Assembly: GCA_047972265.1 (NCBI GenBank)
Contig: JBKEAM010000053.1
Coordinates: forward strand, 1-64,000
DNA from: JAAYCI01 sp047972265
GTDB taxonomy: Bacteria; Bacillota; Clostridia; Oscillospirales; Ruminococcaceae
DNA length: 64,000 nt
Direction: 5' to 3'
Position numbers and translations under genes: made by a program. The notes below the pieces were generated by a model that saw nothing but the letters and a program-made list of their open reading frames with translations, was not told where the DNA came from and ran no database searches. Positions 7,068-14,993 of the stretch are shown here, piece by piece; within the stretch, counting starts at the first letter, position 1, and every line of letters begins with the position of its first letter.

Positions 7068-7296
7068 GGTTAAACGCCGTTTAACCGTAAAAGTGCCGTT
7101 TCGGGCCGCTTGTGGCTGCATTTGCCCGGTTTTGGCCCCTTTTTTGGCCTCTTGTGGCCCGCTTTGCCCCCTTGGTTAAACGCATACCCCTAAAAATGTT
7201 TAAAAGCCCACAAACCCCGATTAAATAAGGGTTTGTGGGCTCTTTTTTTGTGTGTATTAATGCCGGTTTAACGGCTGGTTAAACACAGGTTAACCG
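7068..7296. repeat. Cluster of GTTAAAC-type motifs, candidate transposase end-binding sites
   Basis: GGTTAAACG and its reverse complement form a palindrome at 7068-7086 around one central base. Further copies are GGTTAAACG at 7174-7182, GGTTTAAC at 7265-7272 (inverted), GGTTAAAC at 7277-7284 and GGTTAACCG at 7288-7296. Several copies in 230 gene-free bases at the expected prophage edge recall the multiple MuA sites at Mu ends. Confidence 0.55.
7205..7249 (+). terminator. Intrinsic terminator at the end of the repressor transcript
   Basis: AGCCCACAAACCC (7205-7217) and GGGTTTGTGGGCT (7229-7241) form a perfect 13-bp stem with an 11-base loop, followed by seven T residues. It faces rightward and would end transcription coming from the repressor gene about 450 bases upstream. 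Confidence 0.85.
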
Positions 7297-7689
7297 TGCG
7301 CAGCAGCGCCCGCCGCTTTGCGCCGGAAAACCCGCAAAAAAAATTGCACCGGCGTTTGCACAGCGGCACAAGTTTTTTCAAAAATTCGCATATTTCTAAC
7401 GCCAAAAAACCGCAGTTTAAAGCCACTTTCCGGCGTTTTCCGCTTTTTTTCATTGGGCCGTGGGCCGCCGGGCCTGTATTTCTCATTCTTCATGCAAAAC
7501 CACACTTTTTTATTTGTGATTGAGGCCAGTTAAAGGGCATGCAGTAAGTTGGCTTTGTGTTATTTGCGCCTGTAAATATAGTAATATATAAATCAGAGTT
7601 TTGGCAGACCGGTGACAAACAGAGATAGAGTAAACGATATAATGAGCTACCCTTACATATAGGTTGGCAGAGATAAATGCGGTGAATAA

Positions 7690-7719
7690 AAAGCACCCCT
7701 TAAAAATAAGGGGTGCTTT
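7690..7719 (-). terminator. Terminator downstream of the DUF2500-like gene
   Basis: AAAGCACCCCTTA and TAAGGGGTGCTTT form a perfect 13-bp stem around four bases. On the minus strand it is followed by a T-rich run, so it ends the leftward host operon and may also stop rightward readthrough from the prophage. Confidence 0.85.
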
Positions 7720-7768
7720 AAAACAAATATAGTTTTAAACAAAGGACGAATATTTGGTTGAAAAGAGG

Positions 7769-8104
7769 TTACTGTAAAAAATAGTCTCCCCATCGATTTC
7801 CAAAATCGATAAACTCGCCGTTTTGAACAAGTAATAGAGCATGCTCGTGCAAATCGATGCTTTCGTAAAACGATTTAGGCACCGAAAAGGTTTTTGTAAC
7901 GCCATCGCTAAGCAAAAACGTAATGCGGTAGGTGGGCTCTATGCCGGAGGTAATTTGTTTATCCACCGCAGTGGCAGGAAAGTTTTGCATATGGCTAAGG
8001 CTGTTTTTCCCTTTTTGTTTTTGGGCGGTTTTGGCGGCGTATAAAATAAAACTAAGCAGGACCGTGGCCAAAACAATAACAACACCAATAATTAAAACTT
8101 GCAT
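7769..8104 (-). CDS. DUF2500-like single-span membrane protein
   Basis: One N-terminal membrane helix (residues 3-25) is followed by a soluble beta-rich domain. The YRITFLLSDGVTKTFSVP segment, the acidic LHEHALLLVQNGEF segment and the final FIDFGNR fit the DUF2500 pattern, in which a small domain ends in a GxxFlgF motif. The length of 111 residues is usual for the family. It lies 52 bases downstream of another membrane-anchored gene on the same strand and ends at a strong terminator, so it is probably the last gene of that transcript. Its biochemical role is unknown. Confidence 0.65.
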   Translation of the reverse strand: MQVLIIGVVIVLATVLLSFILYAAKTAQKQKGKNSLSHMQNFPATAVDKQITSGIEPTYRITFLLSDGVTKTFSVPKSFYESIDLHEHALLLVQNGEFIDFGNRWGDYFLQ

Positions 8105-8156
8105 AATAACCCTCCCTAAAATATAAAAGCATACTCAAAAAGGGAAAGTGAAAAAG

Positions 8157-9059
8157 CTATGCAGAACTGGCCGAATCGGCTCCGGAAGCAACAGAACTAT
8201 CCTCTGGCTGAGAAGCAAGGCTGCTGTCTGTATTGCTGTCGGCACCACTGTCTGGCAGAGCAGAAGAATCAACAACAGCAGATTCTACCTCAGAGGCAGG
8301 CAGTGAGTCGACCACTCCGCCCGAAGCATCCTGCGTGTTGGGGTCTTTTATGGCATAAAGGTAGTAATCATTGCCGTCACGCTGGAACATATAATCGTAG
8401 TACCGCGCGGGGTGTTCGGTATCGGGGTTTAAAAGCGGGGTACCGTCACCACTGCGGGTGGGGGCATACCCAACCAAAACCCTGCGTACACCACCGGCTT
8501 CGTTGGTAATGCTTTTAACAGTAGGTACGTAAGAAGGATCCAAACTGGTGGGAGGCACTAAAAATACATCGCGCTCGGGCAGGTATTCGTAGGTAAGACC
8601 CTGCAAAACATCGGTAAAGGTGGCGTGTTCGGTAAAGCTAAAGTTGGGGCCAAAAAGCTCGGCTGCGTAACGCTCTACCTCTAAGGCAGGCAAAATAACA
8701 GATTCGTTCTCATCTTTTTCCAATCCGTCGTACCCAACCTGGCGTATGGCACCCCAAATACAAATTTGCCTAATTTGGTTTTGGTCTACCTGAGAAATAT
8801 CATCAAAAGCAGGCAGGTTAAGCCATACCACAAACTGTATGCGTTCTTCGTAAAGTGTTTTTTCGGCAGTGTTATCGGTAAGGTTTGTTACCATATCAAT
8901 GCCGCTGCGCACAATGGTAAAAATACCCACTAGAATTAGTATGCTTACAGCAACGCCCAACCACTGGCGCCCACGACGGCGTGAGCGGCGTGCCTGCTCT
9001 TCTTTCCGAACTTTAACTTGTTCGGTTTCGGCCTGCGTCCTTTGTTTTCTTTCTGCCAT
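8157..9059 (-). CDS. Membrane-anchored extracellular protein with Ser/Ala/Asp-rich C-terminal tail, function unknown
   Basis: The cytoplasmic N terminus is rich in Lys/Arg (TEQVKVRKEEQARRSRRRGR). A single membrane helix follows (about residues 33-55), then an extracytoplasmic domain of about 190 residues and a low-complexity tail (DSSALPDSGADSNTDSSLAS and similar) of some 55 residues. Such tails are common on exported proteins here; the S41 homologue at 14994-16376 has one too. The ATG at 9059 follows AAAGAAAGGGAACAGC. No enzymatic motif is visible in the folded domain. Confidence 0.7.
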   Translation of the reverse strand: MAERKQRTQAETEQVKVRKEEQARRSRRRGRQWLGVAVSILILVGIFTIVRSGIDMVTNLTDNTAEKTLYEERIQFVVWLNLPAFDDISQVDQNQIRQICIWGAIRQVGYDGLEKDENESVILPALEVERYAAELFGPNFSFTEHATFTDVLQGLTYEYLPERDVFLVPPTSLDPSYVPTVKSITNEAGGVRRVLVGYAPTRSGDGTPLLNPDTEHPARYYDYMFQRDGNDYYLYAIKDPNTQDASGGVVDSLPASEVESAVVDSSALPDSGADSNTDSSLASQPEDSSVASGADSASSA

Positions 9060-9094
9060 GCTGTTCCCTTTCTTTACCGGTACAAGGTATTACA

Positions 9095-10333
9095 TTACCG
9101 TATTTGTCCGTTGCCCTCAATAATGTATTTGTAGCTGGTAAGCTCGTACAGGCCCATAGGCCCACGAGCGCCTATTTTTTGGGTAGAAATGCCCATTTCA
9201 CATCCAAGGCCAAATTCTCCGCCATCGGTAAACCGTGTAGAGGCATTTACATATACGGCAGCGCTGTCTACCCCGGCACAAAAACTGGCGGCGGCCTGCC
9301 CATCCTCTGTTACAATGGCCTCGCTGTGGCCGGTAGAGTGCGCGTTGATATGTTCAATGGCCTCTTGTGTGCTGTTTACTACATGTACAGCAAGTACATA
9401 ATCTAAAAATTCGGTATCAAAATCTTCGGGCCCGGCGGGGGTTCCCTCGATAATAGAGGCCGAAGCAGGGTCTAAACGAAACTCTACGCCAGCATGCGCC
9501 AGTTTTTGTTTTGCTATTGGTAAAAACTGGGAGGCGACATCCTTATGCACAAGGCAAACCTCGGCAGAGTTGCAAACACTGGGGCGGGTGGTTTTGGCAT
9601 TGTCTAAAATATCAGCCGCCATTTGCAGGTTTGCGGATTTATCCACATACACGTGGCAAATGCCGGTTCCGGTTTCGATAACAGGAACCCCCTGTGCGCC
9701 CTCTACTACGGCTGCTATCAGGTTTTTGCCCCCGCGAGGAATCAATAAATCGACCCATCCGCGTGCCGCCATTAGCTGGCGCGCAGTTTCGTGGGAGGTA
9801 TCTTCTAAAAGCTGTACTGCGTACACAGGTGCATTCGCCTCTACAAGGGCGGTGTGCAGCGCCGCTGCAATGGCGGTATTGGTGTATATAGCATCGCTGC
9901 TGCCGCGCAGTATACAGGCATTTCCGCTTTTAATGCAAAGGGCAGCGGCATCGGTGGTAACATTGGGGCGGCTTTCGTAAATAATGGCTATAACCCCAAT
10001 GGGTACCCGCACCTTGCGTATTTGCAGCCCATTGGGGCGCTGGGTTTCTTTTTCAACTTCGCCCAAGGGGCTTTTTAGGGCTGCTACGGCACGTATGCCG
10101 TCTGCCACGGCCTGTATGCGGGCGGTATCCAACCGCAAACGGTCCAGCATAACATTGGCAATTTTGCCGCGGGCGTTTTCAATATCTTTTGCGTTGGCGG
10201 CCAGTATGGCATTGGTTTGCTGTAAAAGGACGTGCGCCATTGTCTCCAGCAGGGTATTGCGCTGGTCTTCTGTCAGCTGGGCAACCTCATACTTTGCCTG
10301 GCGTGCCTGCTGCAAAATGGTTTGCAAACTCAT
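9095..10333 (-). CDS. proA: Glutamate-5-semialdehyde dehydrogenase (gamma-glutamyl phosphate reductase)
   Basis: This enzyme makes the NADPH-dependent reduction of gamma-glutamyl phosphate to glutamate-5-semialdehyde in proline synthesis. The catalytic region VCNSAEVCLVHKD with its Cys, the ESRPNVTTDAAALCIKSGNA motif and the C-terminal TDGGEFGLGCEMGISTQK are typical of ProA. The start at 10333 is set by AAGGAGGCATAAAC. The length (412) is normal. It directly follows proB on the same strand with two bases between them, so the two are one operon and their products probably hand over the labile phosphate. Confidence 0.95.
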   Translation of the reverse strand: MSLQTILQQARQAKYEVAQLTEDQRNTLLETMAHVLLQQTNAILAANAKDIENARGKIANVMLDRLRLDTARIQAVADGIRAVAALKSPLGEVEKETQRPNGLQIRKVRVPIGVIAIIYESRPNVTTDAAALCIKSGNACILRGSSDAIYTNTAIAAALHTALVEANAPVYAVQLLEDTSHETARQLMAARGWVDLLIPRGGKNLIAAVVEGAQGVPVIETGTGICHVYVDKSANLQMAADILDNAKTTRPSVCNSAEVCLVHKDVASQFLPIAKQKLAHAGVEFRLDPASASIIEGTPAGPEDFDTEFLDYVLAVHVVNSTQEAIEHINAHSTGHSEAIVTEDGQAAASFCAGVDSAAVYVNASTRFTDGGEFGLGCEMGISTQKIGARGPMGLYELTSYKYIIEGNGQIR

Positions 10334-10335
10334 GT

Positions 10336-11118
10336 TTATGCCTCCTTGCAAAAAGAAAAGCGCGTGCCTACGGGTTTGCCCTGTATTATATCATACAAAG
10401 CGGCGGGATGCTGCCCATCGGTAATTACCATATCAATCCCTTTTGGCTGCAATATTTGGGCGGCCTGTAATTTGGTGCGCATGCCGCCGGTTGCAAGGCT
10501 GCTGCCTGCATCACCTGCCAAAGCCAAAATGTCATCGTTTATTTCGGTTACTAAGGGGATAAGCTTTGCTTCTTTATCCTTGCGGGGGTCTGCTGTAAAC
10601 AACCCCGGAATATCGGTGAGCAAAATTAAAAGAGAGGCTTCGGCCATTAGCGCAACCTCTGCGGAAAGGGTGTCGTTATCGCCAATAACACCGCCCTCCA
10701 GCTCGGCCGTTGCAACCGAGTCGTTTTCGTTGAGGATGGGGATAACGCCAAACTCAAATAAGCGAGATAAAGTGTTGTGCAGGTTGCTACGCCGTGTGGG
10801 GTGCAAAATATCCTCTGAGCTAAGCAGTATTTGCCCCACAGTGTGGTTATATTGGCCAAACAAACGGTCGTAAATGTACATCAGTTCAGTTTGGCCAACC
10901 GCTGCGGCTGCCTGTCGGGAGGGGATATCGTCTGGGCGGCGGGGTAGGTGCAGCTTGCCCACGCCCATGGCAATGGCCCCGGAAGAAACAAGCAATACTT
11001 CGTGGCCTGCGTTTTTAATATCGGCAAGAACCTTACAAAGATGCTCTACCCGCTGGATGCTGAGGTGGCCTGTGGGATGAGTGAGTGTTGATGTGCCAAT
11101 TTTAATAACCACCCGCAT
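10336..11118 (-). CDS. proB: Glutamate 5-kinase, short form without PUA domain
   Basis: This enzyme phosphorylates glutamate as the first step of proline synthesis. The amino acid kinase fold is clear: VVIKIGTSTLT at the N terminus, LVSSGAIAMGVGKL, PILNENDSV, GDNDTLSAEVA and the C-terminal GMRTKLQAA. At 260 residues it stops after the kinase domain and lacks the C-terminal PUA domain of the E. coli enzyme (367), as in many Firmicutes. The ATG at 11118 has GGGAGGACTGACCCAT. It is transcribed with proA; proC is not in the window. Confidence 0.95.
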   Translation of the reverse strand: MRVVIKIGTSTLTHPTGHLSIQRVEHLCKVLADIKNAGHEVLLVSSGAIAMGVGKLHLPRRPDDIPSRQAAAAVGQTELMYIYDRLFGQYNHTVGQILLSSEDILHPTRRSNLHNTLSRLFEFGVIPILNENDSVATAELEGGVIGDNDTLSAEVALMAEASLLILLTDIPGLFTADPRKDKEAKLIPLVTEINDDILALAGDAGSSLATGGMRTKLQAAQILQPKGIDMVITDGQHPAALYDIIQGKPVGTRFSFCKEA

Positions 11119-11208
11119 ATGGGTCAGTCCTCCCGGTTACTAGTATAATATCAAGATTATAAAGCGTAACTATGTAAAAAGTGTAAAATAAGAAGCAAAA
11201 TGGCAAAT

Positions 11209-12267
11209 TTAGCGGTTGCTGTACATTTTGCTGTAATAATCGCGGTAAGCGCCGGAGGTTACGTCTTCCAGCCATTCACTGTTGTTTAAGTACCAATCTA
11301 TTGTCAGTTCAATGCCGTCGTCAAAGGCCACTTCTGGCAGCCAACCAAGCTGGTTTTTGATTTTTTCGGGGTCAATGCCGTAGCGGCGGTCGTGCCCTTT
11401 ACGGTCTGTAACATACTGAATAAGGGTTTCGTTGATGGCGGGGTCTACCTTTTGGCCCACCAAAGAAATAACACGCTGCACAATGGCAATGTTGGTGCGC
11501 TCGTTGTGGCCGCCAACGTTGTAAACCTCTCCAACAGCGCCGTCTTCCCAAACACGGTCTATGGCTTTGCAGTGGTCTTCTACATACAGCCAGTCGCGTA
11601 CGTTTAATCCATCACCATACACGGGCAGGTTTTTTTTGCCACAAGCGTTGTGAATCATAAGAGGAATAAGCTTTTCGGGGAATTGGAACGGCCCGTAGTT
11701 ATTAGAGCAGCGGGTAATGTTTACTGGCAGGCCAAAGGTATCGTGCCAAGCCAAAACAAACATATCAGAACTGGCCTTGCTAGCAGAGTAAGGAGAGTGG
11801 GGGGCTAGTGGGGTTTCTTCGGTAAAAAAGCCGGTATCACCCAAAGAGCCATATACTTCATCCGTAGATACCTGTAAAAATTTAACGCCGGGCTTGTAAG
11901 AACCATCTTTTTGCTCCCATGCATTGCGGGCAGCAGTAAGCAGGTTAATGGTACCCATAACATTTGTTTTTGCAAAAATAGCGGGGTCTTCTATAGAGCG
12001 GTCAACGTGGCTTTCTGCCGCAAAGTTGATAACCGCGTCAATCGAATGCTGGGCAAAAAGGCTTTCTACAAGGGCATTATCACAAATATCGCCCTGCACA
12101 AAGGTATGGCGGGCATCGCCCTCAATTTCTTTTAGGTTTTTAAGGTTGCCGGCATAGGTAAGCTTGTCTAAGTTGACGATGTGAATATCATCATGCTTTT
12201 TTAGCATGTATAAAACATAGTTAGAACCAATAAAGCCGGCGCCGCCGGTAACCAGTAAAGTTTTCAA
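11209..12267 (-). CDS. rfbB: dTDP-glucose 4,6-dehydratase
   Basis: This enzyme converts dTDP-glucose to dTDP-4-keto-6-deoxyglucose, step two of dTDP-L-rhamnose synthesis. It is an extended SDR enzyme. The Rossmann motif TGGAGFIGSNYV lies at the N terminus, AAESHVDRSIEDP identifies the family, STDEVYGSLG carries the catalytic Thr/Asp/Glu region, and YSASKASSD is the YxxxK site. The TTG start at 12267 fits GGGAGGACTTCTT; an upstream ATG would place that ribosome binding site inside the gene. It is the last gene of the rhamnose cluster. Confidence 0.95.
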   Translation of the reverse strand: MKTLLVTGGAGFIGSNYVLYMLKKHDDIHIVNLDKLTYAGNLKNLKEIEGDARHTFVQGDICDNALVESLFAQHSIDAVINFAAESHVDRSIEDPAIFAKTNVMGTINLLTAARNAWEQKDGSYKPGVKFLQVSTDEVYGSLGDTGFFTEETPLAPHSPYSASKASSDMFVLAWHDTFGLPVNITRCSNNYGPFQFPEKLIPLMIHNACGKKNLPVYGDGLNVRDWLYVEDHCKAIDRVWEDGAVGEVYNVGGHNERTNIAIVQRVISLVGQKVDPAINETLIQYVTDRKGHDRRYGIDPEKIKNQLGWLPEVAFDDGIELTIDWYLNNSEWLEDVTSGAYRDYYSKMYSNR

Positions 12268-12329
12268 AAGAAGTCCTCCCATATAATGTGGTGGCATTAA
12301 AGCTGCACCATCTGTTTTTAGCTATTAGT

Positions 12330-13217
12330 TTACAGCTCATTTTTCATTTCGGCATGAAAATGCGCAAGGGCTTCTTGCCAGGGGCGCATATTGTCTCCAA
12401 TGGTGGTGCGCAGCATGGTATGGTCTAAGGCAGAGTAGGCAGGCCGCTTGGTGGGGGAGGCATATTCCTCAGTGGTACAGGGGGTTACGGTGGCGTTTAT
12501 GCCCCACAGCCGCACAATCTCTGCCGCAAAATCGTACCAAGAGCAAATGCCGTTTCCAGTGCAGTGGTACAGGCCAAATTCTTTGGTGGTGGCCAAAGAG
12601 AGTATGTGGTGGGCAAGGTCTTCGGCATTGGTAGGGTTGCCAAGCTGGTCGTTTACCACTTTAAGGGCTCCCTTTTCTTTGGCAACACGCACAATGGTGC
12701 GCACAAAGTTATTGCCGGTGCGCCCATACAGCCATGATGTACGCACAATAAACCAGCGGCTGCACAGGGATTTTACATATTCTTCTCCCAATAGCTTGGT
12801 ACGCCCGTAGGCCGATTGAGGGGCGGTAGAAGAGGCCTCGGAAACAGGAGAATCCCCTTGACCTGAAAAAACATAGTCTGTAGATACATGCAGCATTTTG
12901 GCGCCAATTTCTTCGCAGCCCATTGCTACGTTGCGCGCAGCTATGGCGTTTACGGCAAAGGCATCATCAAAATGGTCTTCGCAGGCATCTACATTGGTAT
13001 AGGCGGCACAATGTATAACCGCATCGGGTGCATAACGGCGCAGTATACCCGCGGTTTCGTGGCGGTCGGTTAAATCGCCGTCCTCAATATCCACTGGGAT
13101 GATGCTGGCCAAATGCAGCCTTTGGGGCAGAGGGCCAAGGGCGCTGCCGCCCTCGCGCAGTTGGCGCTGTAGCTCGGTACCCAGTTGCCCTTTTGCACCT
13201 GTAATTAAAATTTTCAT
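12330..13217 (-). CDS. rfbD: dTDP-4-dehydrorhamnose reductase
   Basis: This enzyme catalyses the last step of dTDP-L-rhamnose synthesis, an NAD(P)H-dependent reduction. ILITGAKGQLGTELQRQL is the nucleotide-binding motif, AAYTNVDACE and HVSTDYVFSGQG are RfbD signatures, and YGRTKLLGE contains the YxxxK pair. The start at 13217 follows AAAGGAGTATGCCG. The length of 295 is normal. It lies between rfbA and rfbB on the same strand. Confidence 0.95.
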   Translation of the reverse strand: MKILITGAKGQLGTELQRQLREGGSALGPLPQRLHLASIIPVDIEDGDLTDRHETAGILRRYAPDAVIHCAAYTNVDACEDHFDDAFAVNAIAARNVAMGCEEIGAKMLHVSTDYVFSGQGDSPVSEASSTAPQSAYGRTKLLGEEYVKSLCSRWFIVRTSWLYGRTGNNFVRTIVRVAKEKGALKVVNDQLGNPTNAEDLAHHILSLATTKEFGLYHCTGNGICSWYDFAAEIVRLWGINATVTPCTTEEYASPTKRPAYSALDHTMLRTTIGDNMRPWQEALAHFHAEMKNEL

Positions 13218-13271
13218 CGGCATACTCCTTTGTTTGTAGAGGTGAAAAAACAAAACGGATTTACCGCAAAA

Positions 13272-14150
13272 TTATTTGGGTTTTACAGTTTCGGAGATAT
13301 GGAGTAAATACTGGCCGTACTCGGTTTTATCCAGTTTTTTGGCGGTGGCAATCAATCGCTCTTTGTTGATAAAGCCTTGGCGATAAGCAATTTCTTCTAA
13401 ACAGGCTATGTACAGTCCCTGCCGGGTTTGCACAGCCTCTACAAAGTTAGAAGCAGCCAAAAGGGCGCGGTGGTTGCCGGTATCCAACCAGGCCATGCCG
13501 CGGCCAAACAGCTCTACACGCAATTCGCCCATTTCAAGATAAGCATTGTTAACCGATGTGATTTCAATTTCACCACGGGCCGAGGGTTTTACGGTACGGG
13601 CAATTTCTACAACGCGGTTATCGTAAAAATACAGCCCGGGTACGGCATAACTGCTTTTAGGATGTGCGGGTTTTTCTTCGATGGAAAGTACCTTGCCATC
13701 GGCATCAAAGTCTACCACGCCAAACTCGGTGGGGTCTGCCACATGATAGCCAAAAATGGTGGCGCCGCTTTCGCGGGTGGCGGCGGTGTTTAGCCGCTGA
13801 GAGAAGCCGTAGCCATAAAAAATATTATCGCCCAAAACAAGACATACAGAATCGTTGCCGATAAAATCCGCACCCAAAATAAAAGCGTCGGCAAGGCCGC
13901 GGGGCTGGTCTTGCACAATATAGCTAAAACGCACGCCCAAATCTTCCCCGGTGCCCAAAAGCCGCTCAAATCCCGGCAGGTCTGTAGGGGTAGAGATGAT
14001 TAAGATATCCCGAATGCCAGCCAGCATTAAGGTAGAAATGGGATAATAAATCATAGGCTTATCGTACACGGTAAGCATTTGTTTAGATACAGCAATGGTG
14101 GAGGGGTACAGGCGTGTGCCCGCGCCGCCAGCTAAAACGATCCCTTTCAT
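13272..14150 (-). CDS. rfbA: Glucose-1-phosphate thymidylyltransferase
   Basis: This enzyme couples dTTP and glucose-1-phosphate to dTDP-glucose, the first and feedback-regulated step of rhamnose activation. MKGIVLAGGAGTRLYPST is the nucleotidyltransferase signature; KQMLTVYDKPMIYYPISTLM and LVLGDNIFYG are family-specific. The length of 292 is standard. The ATG at 14150 is preceded by TTAGGAGGCACC. It follows the glycosyltransferase gene by about 30 bases. No rfbC (3,5-epimerase) accompanies the set. Confidence 0.96.
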   Translation of the reverse strand: MKGIVLAGGAGTRLYPSTIAVSKQMLTVYDKPMIYYPISTLMLAGIRDILIISTPTDLPGFERLLGTGEDLGVRFSYIVQDQPRGLADAFILGADFIGNDSVCLVLGDNIFYGYGFSQRLNTAATRESGATIFGYHVADPTEFGVVDFDADGKVLSIEEKPAHPKSSYAVPGLYFYDNRVVEIARTVKPSARGEIEITSVNNAYLEMGELRVELFGRGMAWLDTGNHRALLAASNFVEAVQTRQGLYIACLEEIAYRQGFINKERLIATAKKLDKTEYGQYLLHISETVKPK

Positions 14151-14181
14151 GGTGCCTCCTAAAAAGATGAAATATACAAGT

Positions 14182-14952
14182 TTATTTTAAACGAAATCCC
14201 CATTTTTTGAAATAGAGAAACATACTTTTTAATTGCCAAAAAAACTGCCTTACTTGCCGGTGTGCGGCCCTATGCCAAGCATGTGCAACCGTTACATCCG
14301 GCAGGTATACAGCGCGCCCGTGTAAAAGGGCTTTTTGGGTAATGTCGGCATCCTCTACATACATAAAGTATTTTTCGTCAAAGCCACTTATCTCTTTAAA
14401 AACATCGGTGCGAATCATAAAGAAAGAACCGCTGCAAAACTCTACATCTGTTGGTTTAGTAAGGTCTTCGTCCAACATAAGATAATGGTCTTCGTACTTT
14501 TTTAAAAAAGAAAAATGAAACTGACGTGCTAGCAGTGGCAACAGGGCCGGCCGCCGTTTGGCTACATATTGGGGGCGTCCATCCGGGTAGATAAGCCGAG
14601 GAACAAGAATGGCTACATCGGGGTGGGCATCCATATAGTCGGCCATGGGGCCAAAGGGGTCTTCTACAAAAACAATATCGGGATTTACAACTGCATGATA
14701 ACGGCTGTCTAACTGAGATAAGACCGAATTATGTCCGCCGCCAAAACCGCTATTTTCGGTTTTTTGTACAGGTACTACAAAATCCGGAAGCCCCCCCTGC
14801 TGTAAGGTAGAAAGGGCATGATCCGGAGAGTGATTGTCGATTAAAAAAAGCTTAAAATTAGCAGGCAAGGGCACTTTTTGCGCGCTTTGCAAACAGGCCT
14901 TTACCTCGGGCGCACCGCCATACATTACAATAGACGCACTGACAAGGCGCAT
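14182..14952 (-). CDS. Family 2 glycosyltransferase, probable rhamnosyltransferase
   Basis: The GT-A fold is evident: VSASIVMYGGAPEVKACLQS at the N terminus, FLIDNHSPD, TENSGFGGGHN, the VVNPDIVFVEDP region with the DxD-like site, and a later FCSGSFFMIRTDVFKEISGFDE. This resembles WbbL-type enzymes that transfer rhamnose from dTDP-Rha to a lipid-linked or cell wall acceptor at the cytoplasmic membrane face. The three rhamnose-activation genes directly downstream support that donor. The acceptor cannot be read from the sequence. Confidence 0.8.
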   Translation of the reverse strand: MRLVSASIVMYGGAPEVKACLQSAQKVPLPANFKLFLIDNHSPDHALSTLQQGGLPDFVVPVQKTENSGFGGGHNSVLSQLDSRYHAVVNPDIVFVEDPFGPMADYMDAHPDVAILVPRLIYPDGRPQYVAKRRPALLPLLARQFHFSFLKKYEDHYLMLDEDLTKPTDVEFCSGSFFMIRTDVFKEISGFDEKYFMYVEDADITQKALLHGRAVYLPDVTVAHAWHRAAHRQVRQFFWQLKSMFLYFKKWGFRLK

Positions 14953-14993
14953 AGGGCACCCCTTCCGTAAAGATAGTTGCTTTTAAAAATTGC

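Larger units (their letters stand above)
6757..7768. other. Gene-free kilobase between prophage repressor and host genes; probable phage end and host junction
   Basis: No frame here has a credible start plus protein-like composition. From left to right it holds an A/T-rich stretch, a 12-bp inverted repeat (6971-7025), low-complexity T-run/GGCC DNA (about 7090-7170), clustered GTTAAAC-type motifs (7068-7296), a terminator (7205-7249), a GC-richer non-coding stretch (7300-7500) and a host-side terminator (7690-7719). The prophage boundary should lie between roughly 7250 and 7690. It cannot be fixed because the other phage end and the target-site duplication are outside the window. Confidence 0.6.

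Noticed and set aside
7266..7533. Short overlapping frames on both strands in the phage-end region
   Set aside because: Compositionally low in complexity, no ribosome binding sites, and overlapping on both strands; best read as non-coding.
7250..7689. Exact attachment site of the prophage
   Set aside because: The other end is outside the window, so no target-site duplication can be compared.
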